Assembly: GCA_902584995.1 (NCBI GenBank)
Contig: CACICF010000010.1
Span: 1-43,735, forward strand
From: an uncultured Pelagibacteraceae bacterium
GTDB lineage: Bacteria > Pseudomonadota > Alphaproteobacteria > Pelagibacterales > Pelagibacteraceae
DNA: 43,735 nt
Direction of reading: 5' to 3'
Part shown: positions 7,979 to 16,257 of the stretch, piece after piece
Numbering within the stretch: the first letter of the stretch is position 1
Layout: every line of letters starts with the position of its first letter
Translations under genes and position numbers: made by a program
The notes under the pieces: model-generated
Seen by the model: only the letters and a program-made list of their open reading frames with translations
Database searches by the model: none
What the model was told of the DNA's origin: nothing

Positions 7979-10517
7979 TTACTAAAAGGTTAATTAATCT
8001 ATTCTTCACAAAAATTATTTTATTTATTGATTTGTTTTTCAAATATTTTTCTGACAATTTATTTGATCTAATTATACTCATCAGAGTGTCTTGGTCGATA
8101 TCTCTACTTTCGTTTAAAATTGCCCTTTTTTTTCCATTAATTTGTACTACATAATCTATTTTTTGATCTTCTAGAAGTTTCGTATTTATCTTTGGCCATT
8201 TCAGATCCTTATCCAAGTTTAAATCTTCCATACATTCAGCAGCAAAGTGTGGAATAGGGGGAGATAACAAAATTAGTATTTTTTTATAGCAATCTTTAAG
8301 AATTTCACTATCTATTTTTTTTTCGATTTCTTTGCTAAGAAAATTATACATCTCATAAATATTAGCTATGATTACATTATAATTAAAACCATTGAGGTTA
8401 TTTGTTATTTTTTTAATCATTTGATTAGTAAATTTTTGCAGAGCTTCATTATTACCACTATTCTTATTGTCACTCTGAATTTTTTCTTTGATTTTGTTAT
8501 GCAATATCCAAAGTTTCTGTAAAAATTTATAAGAAGCAATCATCCCTTGCTCAGACCATTGTACATCTTTTTCTGGAGGGCTATCAGATAATATAAATAG
8601 TCTTACTGCATCAGCTCCATAGTTTTTAATTATATTTTCTGGATCAATGACATTTTTTTTTGATTTTGACATTGACTCCGATGGACCAACTTTAACTTTA
8701 TCATTTAGATTACCTTTTATATAATATTCGTTTCCTACTAATTCTATTTCCTCTGGACTAAGCCAATTATTATTTTGATCTTTATAGGTTTCATGGCACA
8801 CCATACCTTGTGTGAATAAACCTTTGAAAGGTTCTTTAAATTTAAAATTATCATTTTTATATCCCAAAGCTTTCATAAAAAACCTTGAGTAAAGTAAATG
8901 AAGAATTGCATGCTCAACTCCACCAATATATTGATCAACAGGCATCCAATAATCTATTTCCTCTTGCTTGTATCCATATTCTAAATTCTTTGATGAGCAA
9001 AATCTTAGATAATACCAAGATGAGCAAACAAATGTGTCTAATGTATCTGTTTCTCTGGTATAATTTTTTCCATTAATTATAATTTTTTTCCAATCTTTTT
9101 CTGCATCCAACGGATTACCCTTTGAATTCAAATTTACATTCTCTGGAAGTTTTACAGGCAGATCTTTTTTCGGGATTGATATAACCTTTCCCTCTTTATC
9201 ATAAGCCATTGGAATAGGACATCCCCAATATCTTTGTCTTGAAACTCCCCAATCTTTTAATCTAAAATTAATTTTTTTTTTACCTATTTTTCTATCCTCT
9301 AAGATATCAATGGTCTTAATTATTGACTCATTTGGGGCTTTAAGTTTGTTTAGAAATTCTGAATTAATTAAAACACCTGGACCTGAATAAGCTTCATCTC
9401 TTACTGTGAAGTCATCATTTTCGTCATCTGGTTTTACTACAGTTTTAATATTGAGATTATATTTTTTTGCAAACTCGAAATCTCTTTGATCATGCGCAGG
9501 ACATCCAAAAACTGCACCAAATCCATAATCCATTAAAACAAAATTAGCAAAGAAAACTGGCACTTTTTGATCTGGATTTAAAGGATTAAAAGCTTTTAAA
9601 TTTGTTTTGAAACCTATTTTTTCACCAATTGCGATTGCTTCCTCTGTGGTTCCGGTTTTTGAACACTCTTTTTTAAATTCTTGAAATTTTGTATCGTTTT
9701 GAAAATATTTAGAAATTTCATGGTCAACTGAAAGTGCTAAAAATGAGAGTCCAAACAAAGTATCTGGTCTTGTTGTAAAGCATTTAATCTCCTTTACTGG
9801 TAAATCTCCCTCAGTTTTAAATACAATCTCGCAACCAAAAGATTTTCCAATCCAATTTTTTTGCATTACTTTTACTTTATTTGGCCATTGTTTTAAATCA
9901 TCTAAACCATCAAGTAATTCTTGCGAAAATTTTGAAATATTAAAAAACCATTGATTTAACTTTTTACGTTCAACAACTGCGCCAGATCTCCATCCTTTGC
10001 CATCAATAACTTGTTCGTTTGCAAGTACAGTTTGGTCAATCGGATCCCAGTTTACATAATTTTCTTTTCTATAAACTAAACCTTTTTCATATAACTCTAA
10101 AAAAAATAATTGTTGATGTTTATAATATTGTTCTGAACAAGTCGAAATTTCTCTATCCCAATCAATAGAGAGACCAAGTTTTTTTAATTGTCCTTTCATT
10201 GTAGATATATTTTTATTTGTCCATTCTTTTGGATCTAAATTATTTTCTCTTGCAGCATTTTCTGCTGGCATTCCAAATGCATCCCAACCCATCGGATGCA
10301 TCACATTATAACCTTGTAATGATTTGTAACGAGATAAGACATCACCAATAGTATAGTTCCTAACATGTCCCATATGTATTTTTCCTGAGGGATAAGGAAA
10401 CATTTCAAGACAGTAAAATTTTTCCTTAGAGTGATCAATTTTAGATTTAAATGCCCCTAACTTAAGCCATTTTTCTTGCCACTTTTCTTCGACAATTTTA
10501 AAATTGTATCTTTCCAT
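7971..10517 (-). CDS. leuS: Leucyl-tRNA synthetase
   Basis: This class I synthetase charges tRNA-Leu. It is 848 residues, full length. The HIGH-type motif is HMGH at 48-51 after PYPSGK, the CP1 editing domain follows (with a TTRPDTLFG segment), then the catalytic core resumes. The KMSKS loop reads SMSKS (about residues 615-619), so the first lysine is replaced by serine while MSKSKKN is kept. The anticodon-binding domain and the C-terminal tail are present. It sits between the DUF3576-like lipoprotein gene and lptE in one minus-strand block. Confidence 0.97.
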   Translation of the reverse strand: MERYNFKIVEEKWQEKWLKLGAFKSKIDHSKEKFYCLEMFPYPSGKIHMGHVRNYTIGDVLSRYKSLQGYNVMHPMGWDAFGMPAENAARENNLDPKEWTNKNISTMKGQLKKLGLSIDWDREISTCSEQYYKHQQLFFLELYEKGLVYRKENYVNWDPIDQTVLANEQVIDGKGWRSGAVVERKKLNQWFFNISKFSQELLDGLDDLKQWPNKVKVMQKNWIGKSFGCEIVFKTEGDLPVKEIKCFTTRPDTLFGLSFLALSVDHEISKYFQNDTKFQEFKKECSKTGTTEEAIAIGEKIGFKTNLKAFNPLNPDQKVPVFFANFVLMDYGFGAVFGCPAHDQRDFEFAKKYNLNIKTVVKPDDENDDFTVRDEAYSGPGVLINSEFLNKLKAPNESIIKTIDILEDRKIGKKKINFRLKDWGVSRQRYWGCPIPMAYDKEGKVISIPKKDLPVKLPENVNLNSKGNPLDAEKDWKKIIINGKNYTRETDTLDTFVCSSWYYLRFCSSKNLEYGYKQEEIDYWMPVDQYIGGVEHAILHLLYSRFFMKALGYKNDNFKFKEPFKGLFTQGMVCHETYKDQNNNWLSPEEIELVGNEYYIKGNLNDKVKVGPSESMSKSKKNVIDPENIIKNYGADAVRLFILSDSPPEKDVQWSEQGMIASYKFLQKLWILHNKIKEKIQSDNKNSGNNEALQKFTNQMIKKITNNLNGFNYNVIIANIYEMYNFLSKEIEKKIDSEILKDCYKKILILLSPPIPHFAAECMEDLNLDKDLKWPKINTKLLEDQKIDYVVQINGKKRAILNESRDIDQDTLMSIIRSNKLSEKYLKNKSINKIIFVKNRLINLLVNE

Positions 10518-10543
10518 AAAGTTAAATTAAAACTTAATTATAT

Positions 10544-11122
10544 TTATTTTGTTGTGTCGACTGTTGGGCCTTCATAAGGCTTAAAATTTTTATCTTTATT
10601 TTGTTTTTTATAAATTGTTGCTTTTGATAAAATTTGTTTTTTAAGTTCAGCCGAAAGTGATCCAGTTTTTTGAGAGATTTTACAACTTGCCACTTGATTA
10701 CATTTTTTATAAAAAACTTTAATATCTAATGCATCTGCTCTAACTTCATTTGTTAAAAAACGAATTGATATTTTTACAGACTCATCAATACTATCGCCAT
10801 CTGAATACCAATCAGTTATAATTATTCCACCGCTATAATTAACAGATGAAAGGGGCATAAAATCTAGAGTATCAAGAGATGCTCTCCATAGTTCATTAGC
10901 GCTAGCAAACAGAAAATCCCCTCCCTTTCCACCACCCTTCAAAGCTGTGTCTAATCTAAAGCCTCTACCTTCTTCTAGATTCTTTTTAACTCTTTCTTTA
11001 GGATCTGGAGAGGTTGTTCTTGCATCTCCTCCTGGCAAATTTTCTATAGTCTTGCAAGAAGTGAGCGTAAATAGCATTATGATTAAAAATTTTGCGATTG
11101 TAAGGTTTGAAAAATTTGGCAT
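10544..11122 (-). CDS. DUF3576-type lipoprotein of unknown function
   Basis: The protein resembles the alphaproteobacterial DUF3576 family, often found next to leuS; the role is unknown. The start at 11122 is preferred over an upstream ATG at 11158 because it gives a clean lipoprotein signal: MPNFSN, a hydrophobic stretch, and lipobox LTSC with the cysteine near residue 23. The mature part has a glycine-rich stretch, an LWRASLDTLDFMPL segment and a GIIITDWY motif that are typical of the family. From 11122 it has 192 residues. Neither start has a clear Shine-Dalgarno sequence. It is expected at the periplasmic face of a membrane. Confidence 0.75.
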   Translation of the reverse strand: MPNFSNLTIAKFLIIMLFTLTSCKTIENLPGGDARTTSPDPKERVKKNLEEGRGFRLDTALKGGGKGGDFLFASANELWRASLDTLDFMPLSSVNYSGGIIITDWYSDGDSIDESVKISIRFLTNEVRADALDIKVFYKKCNQVASCKISQKTGSLSAELKKQILSKATIYKKQNKDKNFKPYEGPTVDTTK

Positions 11123-11187
11123 AAAAGTTCTAAAAAATAGTAATAGATGAAAAATCATAATAATTAAAAGCTTTTTTTGAAATTGCT

Positions 11188-11214
11188 AAAAATGTCAGTT
11201 AATTCAACATTTTT
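11188..11214. repeat. Inverted repeat upstream of the porin gene
   Basis: Arms AAAAATGT (11188-11195) and ACATTTTT (11207-11214) are perfect reverse complements separated by 11 bases. The element lies between the divergent DUF3576 and porin genes, 125-151 bases before the porin ATG. It could be a regulator site or a short hairpin; the sequence alone does not decide. Confidence 0.4.
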
Positions 11215-11302
11215 AATGATGTAAAAATACAACACTATTACAAAAAATATGCTTAAAAATCACAAAAGTTAAGAAAAACCGAGATAAATTGATAGAGATA
11301 GC

Positions 11303-11320
11303 TTGTTTAATATTAAACAA
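11303..11320. promoter_or_regulatory. Perfect 18-bp palindrome just before the porin ribosome-binding site
   Basis: The 18 bases TTGTTTAATATTAAACAA are identical to their reverse complement. They end 6 bases before the AAAGG ribosome-binding site (11327-11331) and 18 bases before the porin ATG. This could be an operator for a dimeric regulator or a stem in the 5' untranslated region. A perfect 18-bp palindrome is unlikely by chance even in AT-rich DNA, but AT content raises the background. Confidence 0.45.
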
Positions 11321-11338
11321 ATAACGAAAGGTAATAAT

Positions 11339-12259
11339 ATGAACAATCTAAAGAAAATAGGATTGACAGCATTAGGTACTGCGTTAGTAGCTGGTTCAGC
11401 ACAAGCTGCTACAATGTCTGTATCTGGTGGTACGTCACTCTTCTTCGGTGGTGAAGATAACAGTAACAGCGGAAACGGTTGGTCTATGACTGATCAAGTT
11501 ACTTTCACTGCAAGTGGTGAAATGGACAATGGTTTCACAATTTCAACTAGCCTTCAATTAGATGCTTCAGTCTGGGATGACAGAAGTTTAACAATTGACA
11601 CTGGTGACATGGGTACATTAGTATTCTCAGGCCACGGATCTTCAGGTCCAGTTGGTGCATGGGATGACTTAACTCCAAGTGCAAACGAAGAGTCATGGGG
11701 TACATCTATCGGTGGAACAGTTGATGGTCCAACTAACGCTGCAGTAGGCGACAATTCATTCATTTATGACTATTCAGTAAGTGATGCAATTGCAATTAAA
11801 GCTGCTTATAAACCTTCAAAAGGTACTGCACTTCAGAGTTCAACTGAAATGGGTGTAGCATACACAGGTATTGATGGTTTAACACTTAAAGCTGCAGTTG
11901 GTGAAAATAATACATTAGCTGACCAAATCGACTTAAGTGTTTTCAGTGCAGTATATGCAATGGGACCAATTACAGTTGGATACCAAACAAACGAATCTGA
12001 CAGAGGAACTGGAACAGACGAAGACTTTACTGCGATGGGTGTATCTTATCAAGTAAACGATGATGTTGCTGTTTCATATGGTATGTCAACACTTGATTAT
12101 TCTAATGCTAATGAAGATCAAGATTCATCTGCAGTGAGTATTTCATTCACAGCAGGTGGTGTAGCTATTTCTGCTTCGCATCAGTCTACTGATAACGTTG
12201 CTGGAACTGCTACTGCTGATAATACTTCATACGAGATTAACTTCTCATTTGCATTCTAA
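11339..12259 (+). CDS. Outer-membrane porin
   Basis: This 306-residue beta-barrel porin probably lets small nutrients cross the outer membrane. The start is ATG 11339, 7 bases after AAAGG; the upstream in-frame TTG at 11303 lies in a palindrome and would spoil the signal peptide. Residues 1-23 form a signal peptide ending SAQA. The mature chain is rich in G, S, T, N and D with alternating strands and ends in phenylalanine (SFAF), the BAM recognition signal. Base composition is clearly less AT-rich than its neighbours and codon choice is uniform (GGT, GCA, ACT), as in highly expressed genes. It stands alone, with its own palindromic leader and terminator. Confidence 0.88.
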   Translation: MNNLKKIGLTALGTALVAGSAQAATMSVSGGTSLFFGGEDNSNSGNGWSMTDQVTFTASGEMDNGFTISTSLQLDASVWDDRSLTIDTGDMGTLVFSGHGSSGPVGAWDDLTPSANEESWGTSIGGTVDGPTNAAVGDNSFIYDYSVSDAIAIKAAYKPSKGTALQSSTEMGVAYTGIDGLTLKAAVGENNTLADQIDLSVFSAVYAMGPITVGYQTNESDRGTGTDEDFTAMGVSYQVNDDVAVSYGMSTLDYSNANEDQDSSAVSISFTAGGVAISASHQSTDNVAGTATADNTSYEINFSFAF

Positions 12260-12282
12260 TTACAGAATCAAATATTGATGTA

Positions 12283-12313
12283 AAAAAGGGCCCCTTTTAG
12301 GGGCCTTTTTTTT
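12283..12313 (+). terminator. Rho-independent terminator after the porin gene
   Basis: A stem with left arm GGGCCCC preceded by A's and right arm GGGGCC, loop TTTTA, is followed by eight T's (12306-12313). One G bulges in the left arm and the A run can pair with the T run, so the hairpin may also work for transcripts from the other side. It ends 24-54 bases after the porin stop. The convergent ThiE-like gene has its stop codon inside the T run. Confidence 0.9.
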
Positions 12314-12839
12314 ATCTAAAAAAAGAAATGCCAGCAAAGCCTTTTGACTTTGTAAGATTAATTAATTTTATATTTTCTCTAGATACACCGCCTAGAGCAA
12401 TAACATCGCTATTCGAGAATCGAGAAATCAAATTAAATTTATTAATCCCTAGGTAGTTATTGTTTTTCTTAAATATTGATGACAAAAAAATTTTATTAAC
12501 TTTTTGTTTTTCTTTTATTCTTATCTCTTTCAAGTTATGAGCAGATCCAATTAATAAAAAATCCCTTTTAAAATGATAACTTAAATGATCAAAATTTCTA
12601 TTAAAGGAGGGCAAATAAGCGCCATCTAGATTTAATTTTATAGATAATTTAATGTTATTTGAAATAAGAAACTTAATTTTTCTTATCTTACAATAATTTT
12701 TGATAAAAATGATTTCATTTATTTTATAATTTTTTTTGTAATTACGGTAAATTATGGTTGTATTTATGTCTTGTTTATCAATGTTACTTTTTTCAAATTT
12801 ATCTATAAAGTAATATTTTTTGAGAAAATTTGTATGCAT
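12312..12839 (-). CDS. Thiamine-phosphate-synthase/TenI-like protein (degenerate)
   Basis: The 175-residue protein resembles the ThiE/TenI TIM-barrel family. Visible family features are an N-terminal YYFID strand, LISNNIKLSIKLNLDGAYLP (compare the ThiE DGVHL region), IGSAHN, KIFLSSIF, and a C-terminal IALGGVSRENI followed by GFAGISFF. It is shorter than typical ThiE (about 210), and the HLGQ-type substrate residues after DGA are not conserved, so it may not be a working thiamine synthase. It is transcribed head-to-head with yggS, the two ATGs abutting with no spacer. Its stop lies in the porin terminator's T run. Confidence 0.65.
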   Translation of the reverse strand: MHTNFLKKYYFIDKFEKSNIDKQDINTTIIYRNYKKNYKINEIIFIKNYCKIRKIKFLISNNIKLSIKLNLDGAYLPSFNRNFDHLSYHFKRDFLLIGSAHNLKEIRIKEKQKVNKIFLSSIFKKNNNYLGINKFNLISRFSNSDVIALGGVSRENIKLINLTKSKGFAGISFFR

Positions 12840-13496
12840 GAAACAATTAAAAACTTAATATCAATTGAAAGTTTGATCAAATCAAAATTAGTAGATTTAA
12901 ATCAAAAAGATAAATCTCCTAAAATAATAGCGGTTTCAAAAACATTTAAAATTAATCATATTTTACCTCTAATTGAATATGGTCATTTGGATTATGGTGA
13001 AAATAAAGTTCAAGAAGCTCTAGAGAAATGGGAGGATATTAAGAGTAAAAATGATAAGATAAACTTACATCTTATTGGCAAATTGCAAACTAATAAGGTT
13101 AAATTTGCTGTTAAGATTTTTGATTTCATCCACTCACTGGATAACGAAAAATTAGCAAAAAAAATAGCTGAAGAGCAAGTCAAACAACAAAAAAGACCAA
13201 AAATTTTTATACAGATCAACGTTGGACTAGAAAGTCAAAAATCAGGAATACATAAAAAGAATTTATTAGAATTTTATAATTTTTCAGTTAATTTAGGTTT
13301 GGATGTTATTGGATTGATGTGTATACCGCCATTTGGAGAGGACTCTTCAACTTTTTTTTCGCAAATGCATGATTTGAATAAGTTGATAAATTTAAAAGAA
13401 TTAAGCATGGGTATGTCAGCAGATTACCTAAAAGCTTTAGAATACAAATCAACTTATTTACGAATAGGTTCAAATATTTTTGGGCAACGAAGTTAA
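12834..13496 (+). CDS. yggS: PLP homeostasis protein YggS (alanine racemase N-terminal fold)
   Basis: YggS binds pyridoxal phosphate without known catalysis and balances vitamin B6 and amino-acid pools. From ATG 12834 it has 220 residues, and a weak GAGA lies about 9 bases upstream; a longer in-frame TTG start at 12771 would overlap the ThiE-like gene and add an unlike segment. The PLP-lysine motif AVSKTFK is near residues 34-40. Further family segments are YGENKVQEA, LHLIGKLQTNK, INVGLESQKSG and LSMGMSADY, and the C-terminal LRIGSNIFG. Its stop shares TTAA (13493-13496) with the convergent L,D-transpeptidase gene. Confidence 0.93.
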   Translation: MHETIKNLISIESLIKSKLVDLNQKDKSPKIIAVSKTFKINHILPLIEYGHLDYGENKVQEALEKWEDIKSKNDKINLHLIGKLQTNKVKFAVKIFDFIHSLDNEKLAKKIAEEQVKQQKRPKIFIQINVGLESQKSGIHKKNLLEFYNFSVNLGLDVIGLMCIPPFGEDSSTFFSQMHDLNKLINLKELSMGMSADYLKALEYKSTYLRIGSNIFGQRS

Positions 13497-13987
13497 GCTA
13501 ATTTAATTTTTGTTTTTTTATTGATCAATCTTAACATTATTAGAAAATCTTTTTTTTTTAGTGCAACGCATCCTTTAGTTGGTATAAAATTACTTGTTAA
13601 GTGAAGAAAAATTGCACTGCCTTTACCAAGTTTAGGTTTTTTGGTGTTGTACTTAATCGGTATCAATAAATCATATTTGTGATCTTTCCTATAAAGTCTC
13701 TCATGTTTCACTTTCTCATTTATATTCACCAGTTTGTTATATTTTTTTTCACTTTGAATATCGTCACACCACCCCATTTCTTTCCTAATTTTTATACATT
13801 TCAGTCTTGTTATAGGTTTTAGAATTCTATCTGACCTATAATATAAATTCCCTAAAGAAAATTTACCGATAGGTGTTTTTTTATCTCCTTCAATTTTTTT
13901 TTTAGTTAGTCCCTTTTTGCCAATGCTACACTTAAATAAAAATTCATCAAATTTAAGACTTACTTTATTTTTTAAGATAATTATCAT
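13493..13987 (-). CDS. L,D-transpeptidase family protein (YkuD fold)
   Basis: Family members form 3-3 peptidoglycan cross-links or attach proteins to peptidoglycan using a catalytic cysteine. The 164-residue protein has the C-terminal signature H-L-T-S-N-F-I-P-T-K-G-C-V-A-L near residues 130-144, with the histidine and catalytic cysteine in place. The KTPIGKFSLG segment near residue 37 is also typical. No signal peptide is evident at the annotated start, which is odd for a periplasmic enzyme. It starts 13 bases from the divergent winged-helix gene and ends sharing TTAA with yggS. Confidence 0.82.
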   Translation of the reverse strand: MIIILKNKVSLKFDEFLFKCSIGKKGLTKKKIEGDKKTPIGKFSLGNLYYRSDRILKPITRLKCIKIRKEMGWCDDIQSEKKYNKLVNINEKVKHERLYRKDHKYDLLIPIKYNTKKPKLGKGSAIFLHLTSNFIPTKGCVALKKKDFLIMLRLINKKTKIKLA

Positions 13988-14000
13988 ATCTTATTTATAT

Positions 14001-14561
14001 ATGAATAATCAAACTTTGGTAATTTATGATTTAAATATCCTTTATCAAATTTTAAAAGAAATTGAAGATAATCTTAATTTTGCTTTAATAAAAATTGATA
14101 AAAATAAACTAGATGTCCAAAATGTAAAAGACAAGGATAATATTTTAATTATTTCAAAAAAAAAAATTAGTTTTGTTGATAACCAAATTATAATTAAAGA
14201 GTTTCCAATAGAAATTTTAAAGTTAATAGAAATTATAAATATTAAATTTCTTAAAAAAATTTACAATCAGCAATCAGAAATCAGTTTAGGAAATTACAAA
14301 TTAAATCTAAATTCAAGAATAATATTTAATCAAAATAATTCCTTAAACTTAACTGAACGAGAAGCAAATACTATTATTTTTCTTAAAAAATCAAATAGAC
14401 CAGTTAAAATTAATCAACTCCAGACCGAAGTTTGGGGACATAATTCAAAGTTAGAAACTCACACTGTAGAAACTCATATTTATAGATTAAGAAAAAAAAT
14501 TAAAAATACTTTTGACGATAATAATTTTATTAAAAGTTCTAAGTTAGGTTATTCAATTTAA
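14001..14561 (+). CDS. Winged-helix (OmpR/PhoB-type) DNA-binding protein without a recognisable receiver
   Basis: From ATG 14001 the protein has 186 residues; an upstream in-frame extension to 13917 would overlap the L,D-transpeptidase gene and looks non-coding. The C-terminal half (about 88-186) matches the OmpR/PhoB winged helix: LNLTEREANTIIFLKK, then EVWGHNSKLETHTVETHIYRLRKKI and a C-terminal SKLGYSI hairpin. The N-terminal half has the size of a reduced receiver domain but no visible phosphorylatable aspartate motif. It may therefore act without phosphorylation. Its TAA overlaps by 1 base the ATG of the ArfA-like gene, so the two are likely translated together. Confidence 0.78.
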   Translation: MNNQTLVIYDLNILYQILKEIEDNLNFALIKIDKNKLDVQNVKDKDNILIISKKKISFVDNQIIIKEFPIEILKLIEIINIKFLKKIYNQQSEISLGNYKLNLNSRIIFNQNNSLNLTEREANTIIFLKKSNRPVKINQLQTEVWGHNSKLETHTVETHIYRLRKKIKNTFDDNNFIKSSKLGYSI

Positions 14562-14668
14562 TGAAAAAGAAAAACTATGTAGCTAAAGATTTATTTACAC
14601 CCAAGTATAAAAAAAGGGTAGTGAGACCAAAAAAAGGTAAAGGCAGTTTTAAAAGAAAGAAAAGATAA
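14561..14668 (+). CDS. arfA: ArfA-like alternative ribosome-rescue factor (35 residues)
   Basis: A short gene starts in the TAATG overlap with the winged-helix gene and ends 2 bases before the convergent PfkB-family gene. The product is very basic. Its segment DLFTPKYKKRVVRPKKGKGS (residues 10-29), followed by FKRKKR, resembles the E. coli ArfA core, where DPLFRQRVEKNKKGKGSY precedes a basic tail. ArfA recruits RF2 to ribosomes stalled on mRNAs that lack a stop codon. Here the gene ends with its own TAA in the basic tail, and I see no internal hairpin of the kind that makes E. coli arfA mRNA non-stop. The family call rests on motif recognition only. Confidence 0.72.
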   Translation: MKKKNYVAKDLFTPKYKKRVVRPKKGKGSFKRKKR

Positions 14669-14670
14669 TT

Positions 14671-15600
14671 TTAAAGTCTTGCCCCAATTTGTTGAATTAC
14701 TTTTGATGACATTTCAGTTCCTTTATCAAGACTTTCCTTAATAGGCATATTATTTACATGTCCATGTAAAAAGCCAGCTGCAAAAAGATCCCCAGCACCT
14801 GTTAAATCAACTATTTTGAGACCCTCTTTTACCCCACATTCAACAACTTCATTTCCATTAATTGCAACTGCTCCTTTTTCACCTCTAGTTAAAACAATAA
14901 TTTTTCCTAAAGATTTTGAAAATTCTATAACCTCATCAAAAGATTTTGCATCGATCAAAGATATGATCTCTTGTTCATTTGCAAAAGTTATATCTAATTT
15001 ATTTTTAACTAATTCTAAAAAATGTGGCTTATGTCGATCAACACAAAACTGATCAGATAAAGACATGGCTACTTTATTTGCACTTTGAATAGCCTTTTCA
15101 AATGCTTTTTTGGGTTCACCCTCATCCCAAAGGTATCCCTCTAAAAGTATAATTTCACTTTGTTTAATAGCATCCGAACTGACATCATTTTCATTTATCT
15201 TTCCTGCAGTTCCCAAAAATGTACACATTGTTCTCTCAGAATCTGGTGTAACTAAAATCAAGCATGTTCCAGTGGGTAATTCTTCTTTTTTTTTTAAATA
15301 AAAATATTTAACATTCTCTTGTTTCAGGCCATCTTCGTATTTACTACCAAGTTCATCATCATTAACTTTACCTATAAAACCAACTTCATTCCCAAGTTGA
15401 GATAAGCCGACTATTGAATTTGCAACTGATCCTCCTGATACTGTTTTTTCTATTTTAAGATTTGATAATAGTTCCTTGAACTCTTTATCATCAAAAATTA
15501 ATTTCATTGTACTTTTTGTTAAATTATTTTTAGTAATAAAATCATCCTCTACTTTGCAAATTACATCTACAATTGCATTTCCAATTCCTAATATTTTCAT
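14671..15600 (-). CDS. PfkB-family carbohydrate/nucleoside kinase (adenosine kinase-like)
   Basis: The 309-residue protein is a ribokinase-fold kinase. It begins ILGIGNAIVD and contains the glycine-rich SGGSVANSIVGLSQLG segment near residues 55-70. The C-terminal signature LTGAGDLFAAGFLHG carries the catalytic aspartate and anion hole. Alphaproteobacterial proteins of this type are commonly annotated as adenosine kinase, but the substrate cannot be fixed from the sequence; ribose, fructose or other nucleosides remain possible. It lies 3 bases downstream of nth in a dapB-nth-kinase run. Confidence 0.85.
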   Translation of the reverse strand: MKILGIGNAIVDVICKVEDDFITKNNLTKSTMKLIFDDKEFKELLSNLKIEKTVSGGSVANSIVGLSQLGNEVGFIGKVNDDELGSKYEDGLKQENVKYFYLKKKEELPTGTCLILVTPDSERTMCTFLGTAGKINENDVSSDAIKQSEIILLEGYLWDEGEPKKAFEKAIQSANKVAMSLSDQFCVDRHKPHFLELVKNKLDITFANEQEIISLIDAKSFDEVIEFSKSLGKIIVLTRGEKGAVAINGNEVVECGVKEGLKIVDLTGAGDLFAAGFLHGHVNNMPIKESLDKGTEMSSKVIQQIGARL

Positions 15601-15603
15601 TGA

Positions 15604-16257
15604 TTATGCTTTCTTTGTTATAAGTGGTTTTTTTCTCTTAGGATAACAACTAGTACAGATTTTACAAGATAAACCATAGCACTCTCTTGCCTTACAGTAC
15701 TCTCTTCCATAATAAATTATTTGAAGATGTAACTTATTCCAATACTTTTTTGGAAAAAGCCTTTTTAAATCTTTCTCAGTTTGGATAACATTTTTTCCAT
15801 TTGTTAAACCCCACCTTTGAGCAAGTCTATGTATATGTGTATCTATGGGGAAAGCAGGATACCCAAATCCTTGAGACATCACCACACTAGCTGTTTTGTG
15901 TCCAACGCCTGGTAACTCTTCAAGTTGCTCAAATGATTTAGGAACTTTTCCATTGTATTTTTCCACTAAAGTTTTTGATAAATTATAAACGCTCTTAGCC
16001 TTAATTCTAAAAATACCAATACTTCTTATTAGTTTTTCAATTTTTTTTCTTCCAAGTTTAACAAAATGTTCTGGTTTATTATATTTTGGATATATATTTT
16101 TTGTTACATTGTTAACATTTACGTCTGTACATTGTGCAGATAAAAGAACAGAAACCAATAAAGTAAACATATTTCTGTGTTTGAGAGGTATTGGTGTTTT
16201 TGGATATATTTTATTTAATATTTTAAGAACAATTTTTGCTCTTTGTTCTTCCCTCAT
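15604..16257 (-). CDS. nth: Endonuclease III (DNA glycosylase/AP lyase)
   Basis: Nth removes oxidised pyrimidines in base-excision repair. The 217-residue protein has SAQCTDVNVN near residues 40-49, the helix-hairpin-helix LEELPGVGHKTASVV (about 107-121) with the catalytic lysine, and the catalytic aspartate in FPIDTHIHRLAQRWGL. The C-terminal iron-sulfur region has five cysteines spaced x4-x4-x2-x2, unlike the usual C-x6-C-x2-C-x5-C. Three of the usual positions are kept, the second is glycine, and two additional cysteines lie nearby. The ATG overlaps the dapB stop (ATGA on the minus strand). Confidence 0.93.
   Translation of the reverse strand: MREEQRAKIVLKILNKIYPKTPIPLKHRNMFTLLVSVLLSAQCTDVNVNNVTKNIYPKYNKPEHFVKLGRKKIEKLIRSIGIFRIKAKSVYNLSKTLVEKYNGKVPKSFEQLEELPGVGHKTASVVMSQGFGYPAFPIDTHIHRLAQRWGLTNGKNVIQTEKDLKRLFPKKYWNKLHLQIIYYGREYCKARECYGLSCKICTSCYPKRKKPLITKKA

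Noticed and set aside
11303..11338. N-terminal extension of the porin from TTG 11303
   Set aside because: It lies in a palindrome, would precede the signal peptide, and a good AAAGG serves the ATG at 11339.
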